Shown: positions 13,660 through 16,271 of the stretch, one piece after another | How the letters are laid out: every line of letters begins with the position of its first letter | Numbering within the stretch: position 1 is the stretch's first letter | Assembly (NCBI GenBank): GCA_014859785.1 | Contig: JACUTP010000024.1 | Location: 1 to 16,271 of the forward strand | Direction: 5' to 3' | DNA from: Candidatus Methanoperedentaceae archaeon | Lineage (GTDB): Archaea > Halobacteriota > Methanosarcinia > Methanosarcinales > Methanoperedenaceae | Length of the DNA stretch: 16,271 bases | Notes under the pieces: generated by a model | What the model saw: only the letters and a program-made list of their open reading frames with translations | Databases searched by the model: none | Told to the model about the DNA's origin: nothing | Program-made: the position numbers and the translations under genes

Positions 13660-15669
13660 ATGTCCAATTTCCCGGTTAACAAACCCGTTCTTGTAACATG
13701 TGCCCTTCCGTATGCAAACGGAAAATGCCATATCGGGCACCTTCGTACTTACGTTCCCGGTGATATTTTCGTAAGGGCGCTCAGGAAGCAGGGGCAGGAG
13801 GTTACATTCATAAGCGGCTCTGATGCCCACGGCACGCCCATTGTTGTAAATGCCGAAGAGCTGGGCACCACGCCCACAGAGCTTGTGAAAAAGTACCATG
13901 ACCATTTTTACTCGATATTCAAGAGAATGGGAGTCGAGTTTAACAATTTCGGGAACACGGATTCACCAGCAAACCACGCAAGGACAAACAGTATTGTCGA
14001 AGCCCTCATTGAAAAAGGGTATGTTTACCCGCAGGTTACCAAACAGGCATACTGTCCGGAATGCAAGCGTTTCCTGCCTGACAGGTACGTGAAAGGAACG
14101 TGTCCCCACTGCGGGAAACCAGCGCGCGGCGATGAATGCGACCAGGGATGCGGGAAACATCTTGAGCCCGGTGAAATCAGGGATGCAAAATGCCAGATAT
14201 GCGGGCATGCAGCTGAATACAGGGAACAGGAGCATTTCTTTTTCAGGCTGTCGGAATTCGGGGATTATCTTTCAGGATACCTTAACATTCTTGGCGGCAC
14301 AACAAATGCAATCAATTATGCAAAAATATGGGCAAAGGAGTTGAAGGATTGGTGTATCACGCGAAACCTTGAATGGGGTGTCAGGTTCCCCGGTCATGAC
14401 GAGCTTGTTGTTTACGTCTGGGTGGATGCGCCTATCGGTTATATTTCTTTCACTGAAGAATGGGCAACACGTACCGGAAACGACTGGGAAAAATACTGGA
14501 AAGGGGATTCACGCATTATCCACTTTATTGGCGAGGATATTACCTACCACCACTGCATATTCTGGCCTGCCATGCTAAAGGGCGCGGGATATACCCAGCC
14601 GTGGGCTGTCGTGGCATCCGGCATGCTGAAAATTGATGATAAGAAATTCTCAAAGAGCCGCGGGTACGTGGTATGGGTGGATGAGGATTACCTTGACCAT
14701 GGATTCCATCCCGACCTCCTTAGATATTATCTTGCCAGCTATACTTCACACACAAAGGAGCTTAATTTTTCATGGCAGGTTTTCCAGGATAAGGTGAACA
14801 ATGAGGTTGTGGGGGCGCTTGGTAATTTCCTGCACAGGACACTGCATTTCACTCATAAGAATTTCGGAAAAATCCCGAACGGAGAGGTTGATAGTGGGAT
14901 ATATGAAAAAATAAAGTCAACCACAACCAGCGTAATATCAGCATTTGACGAGTACGAGTTCAAGAAAGCCACGGATGAGATGATGGAACTTGCTGCATTC
15001 GGGAATGCGTATTTCCAGTCAAAAGAGCCGTGGAAGCTTGTCAATGCTGATAAGGAAGCGTGCGGCAGGGTGTTGAAGAACTGCCTGCAGATAGGAAAGG
15101 CGCTTACGCTTTTGTTTGAGCCGGTACTTCCCGGTAACATGGAAAAGGCTTGGAAACAGCTCGGTCTTCCAGGTGATGTCCATAAAGCAGGATTTCAGGA
15201 TGCGCTTGTTGAAATAGAATCAGTGAAGATTGAAGCGCCAGAGATACTGTTTACCAGGATTGAGGATAAGAAAATCAAGGAAATGGAAGCCATACTTGAT
15301 AAGAGGATTAAGATTGCCATGGCAAAAGATAATGAAACACAGGAAACCGGGCAGTTTGTCACTTTTGACGAGTTTGGGAAACTTGATATCAGGATTGGCA
15401 GGATTACATCAGCCGAGAACATCAAGGGCTCTGACAAGCTCCTGAAGCTGGAAGTGGATATCGGGGAGAAGCGCCAGGTTGTTGCTGGTATTGCGCAGTC
15501 CCATTCACCAGGGGCGCTTGTCGGGAAACAGGTTGTTTTGCTTGCAAACATGAAGCCTGCAAAGTTATTCGGTGTTGAGTCAAGGGGTATGATTCTTGCT
15601 GCGGATACCGATGGTGTGGTTCTTCTTGAGCCTGAAAAGGAAGTCAGGGAAGGGACGAAGATTAGGTAA
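13660..15669 (+). CDS. metG: Methionyl-tRNA synthetase with C-terminal tRNA-binding domain
   Basis: MetRS charges tRNA(Met) with methionine. The 669 residues include the class I signatures HIGH (24-27) and KFSKS (329-333). The connective domain holds two zinc knuckles: C132/C135/C148/C151 and C160/C164/C178/C181, the second with C-x3-C spacing in its first half. The anticodon helix bundle follows (about 365-540), and residues about 565-669 are a fused EMAP II/Trbp111-type OB fold (DIRIGRI, then KLLKLEVDIG and VVAGIAQ). In some archaea this last domain is a separate gene. The start at 13660 is supported by the family N-terminus and a TATA box 26 bases upstream; an ATG at 13638 is in a different frame. 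Confidence 0.97.
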   Translation: MSNFPVNKPVLVTCALPYANGKCHIGHLRTYVPGDIFVRALRKQGQEVTFISGSDAHGTPIVVNAEELGTTPTELVKKYHDHFYSIFKRMGVEFNNFGNTDSPANHARTNSIVEALIEKGYVYPQVTKQAYCPECKRFLPDRYVKGTCPHCGKPARGDECDQGCGKHLEPGEIRDAKCQICGHAAEYREQEHFFFRLSEFGDYLSGYLNILGGTTNAINYAKIWAKELKDWCITRNLEWGVRFPGHDELVVYVWVDAPIGYISFTEEWATRTGNDWEKYWKGDSRIIHFIGEDITYHHCIFWPAMLKGAGYTQPWAVVASGMLKIDDKKFSKSRGYVVWVDEDYLDHGFHPDLLRYYLASYTSHTKELNFSWQVFQDKVNNEVVGALGNFLHRTLHFTHKNFGKIPNGEVDSGIYEKIKSTTTSVISAFDEYEFKKATDEMMELAAFGNAYFQSKEPWKLVNADKEACGRVLKNCLQIGKALTLLFEPVLPGNMEKAWKQLGLPGDVHKAGFQDALVEIESVKIEAPEILFTRIEDKKIKEMEAILDKRIKIAMAKDNETQETGQFVTFDEFGKLDIRIGRITSAENIKGSDKLLKLEVDIGEKRQVVAGIAQSHSPGALVGKQVVLLANMKPAKLFGVESRGMILAADTDGVVLLEPEKEVREGTKIR

Positions 15670-15692
15670 TACTTTATTTTTCAGATTTGAAA
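15670..15692 (+). terminator. T-rich end signal after metG
   Basis: The 23 bases between the convergent metG and ASCH genes begin with TACTTTATTTTT. Such T-rich stretches end transcription in archaea without a needed hairpin. Confidence 0.4.
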
Positions 15693-16094
15693 TCAATCCA
15701 TTGAATGAAAAACAGTATCGTCGAGATAATAAAAAGATTGAGGGGGTTTAAAATCCGGTAAAACGGTAAATGGGTCGATTGGTTCATCAAAAAGGTCGAG
15801 TTCTTCAATTTTAATAGCAAACCCATTTTCTTTATCTGCAAAATACGTAAAAAACTCTTCTTTACCAATACCGGAAACATCTTTAAATTTCACCCACAGG
15901 TCTTTAGGACATCCTTTTACTATATCTCCTATCGTAAAAGCGCCTATAATTTTTTTCACAGGGGATGATGAATATATATATACAAGATTTAAATCATCAC
16001 GGTTTTTAAAAAGTGATTTTCGAAACTCGTAGATTTTATTTCCGTTTATAATCTCTTGTACGTATTTCGGTTTAATTGACAGTAAAACGTTCAT
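15693..16094 (-). CDS. ASCH/PUA-like domain protein
   Basis: The 133-residue protein is a single small beta-barrel domain of the ASCH (PUA-like) class. It starts with LLSIKPKYVQEIINGNKIYEFRKS, the family opening in which the SIKPKY and YEFRK residues line the presumed RNA- or nucleotide-binding cleft. YIYSSSPVKKIIGAF (39-53), an LWVKF...SGIGKEEF region (67-82), a GFAIKIEEL strand (91-99) and PPQSFYYL near the end complete the fold. Similar archaeal proteins are annotated as predicted transcriptional regulators or RNA-binding proteins; no function is proven to my knowledge. It has a GGTGGA ribosome site (complement of 16099-16104) four bases before ATG, lying inside the 3' end of an upstream open frame, so it may be the second gene of a pair. 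It is convergent with metG and more AT-rich than its neighbours. Confidence 0.82.
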   Translation of the reverse strand: MNVLLSIKPKYVQEIINGNKIYEFRKSLFKNRDDLNLVYIYSSSPVKKIIGAFTIGDIVKGCPKDLWVKFKDVSGIGKEEFFTYFADKENGFAIKIEELDLFDEPIDPFTVLPDFKPPQSFYYLDDTVFHSMD

Positions 16095-16271
16095 TTAATC
16101 CACCATTCGTTTTTATCAAGATATAGTTTTCATGAGAGATTTGGCTAATAGATTGTGGATGTGACAAACCCATCGCCGTTAAATCAGACAACTTTATTGA
16201 ATTTTTAAAATGGAAATGTAAAGTAAATAGGATTACAAGAGTTGGTTTTTCTGCTATTTTTTCTATTTCAT
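16072..16271 (-). CDS. Possible 3' end of an upstream partner gene, cut by the window edge
   Basis: On the minus strand the frame beginning at 16269 stays open for 65 codons and stops at TAA 16072-16074, overlapping the ASCH gene by 23 bases. The last residues (SIKLSDLTAMGL, then SISQISHENYILIKTNGG) could form a helix-turn-helix followed by a wing, but I do not recognise a family. The overlap and the ribosome site of the ASCH gene inside it favour a real gene. An open frame of this size in AT-rich DNA can also arise by chance. Confidence 0.35.
   Translation of the reverse strand, partial: EIEKIAEKPTLVILFTLHFHFKNSIKLSDLTAMGLSHPQSISQISHENYILIKTNGGLNERFTVN

Noticed and set aside
15674..15880. 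68-codon minus-strand frame at the end of the ASCH gene
   Set aside because: It lies in another frame of the ASCH gene, whose own frame matches its family along the full length.
1..16271. CRISPR arrays, tRNA genes, transposase genes
   Set aside because: No regularly spaced repeats, cloverleaf-like sequence or transposase motifs were found; the gaps between genes are all under 160 bases.

Overview
The window reads as chromosome of an archaeon of the methanogen/ANME branch (Methanosarcinales-like; Ca. Methanoperedens or a relative would fit, but the lineage cannot be fixed from this stretch). The evidence is a MetRS with two zinc knuckles and a fused tRNA-binding domain, an FtsJ-TRAM rRNA methyltransferase, a degenerate archaeal SelB-like factor, a DUF2150-type protein, a fragment resembling methyl-coenzyme M reductase component A2, archaeal TATA boxes 25-50 bases before several first genes, and GGTG/GAGG-type ribosome sites before internal genes. 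Base composition is moderately AT-rich. Coding density is high and no stretch over 300 bases lacks a gene. No tRNA, rRNA, CRISPR array or intact insertion sequence was seen.

Left part (1-6507). The window opens inside a type I restriction methylase gene (hsdM) that stops just before its catalytic part. All following genes up to 6507 are on the minus strand, in three groups. (i) ruvC-ruvA, a bacterial-type Holliday junction pair with intact catalytic residues but no ruvB beside it. (ii) A SelB-like protein with a decayed GTPase site, an inositol-monophosphatase-family phosphatase and an NAD kinase; the last two together could set NAD/NADP balance. (iii) A mercury/thiophilic-metal cassette: a CmtR-like ArsR repressor with Cys57/Cys61/Cys103, a 62-residue mini-ABC/zinc-knuckle protein, a two-cluster ferredoxin with an Asp at a cluster position, and mercuric reductase MerA with the C-terminal CC pair. 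An 18-base near-perfect palindrome covers the repressor's start codon and is the probable operator.

Middle (6661-10645, plus strand). A PhnD-like binding lipoprotein, a large multi-sensor histidine kinase and a stand-alone receiver domain are joined by overlapping or abutting stop/start signals. No transporter genes accompany the binding protein, so this looks like a three-part signalling chain: ligand captured outside, kinase, diffusible receiver.

Right part (10661-15669, plus strand). DUF2150-type protein, a class I methyltransferase with a novel N-terminal half, RlmE, an AhpD-like carboxymuconolactone decarboxylase family protein with its own promoter, and metG, which appears leaderless. 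The last segment, on the minus strand, holds an ASCH/PUA-like protein and the tail of a possible upstream partner running off the window.

The most unusual items are the mini-ABC gene inside the metal-resistance operon, the ruvC-ruvA pair without ruvB in an archaeon, and the binding protein-kinase-receiver chain.
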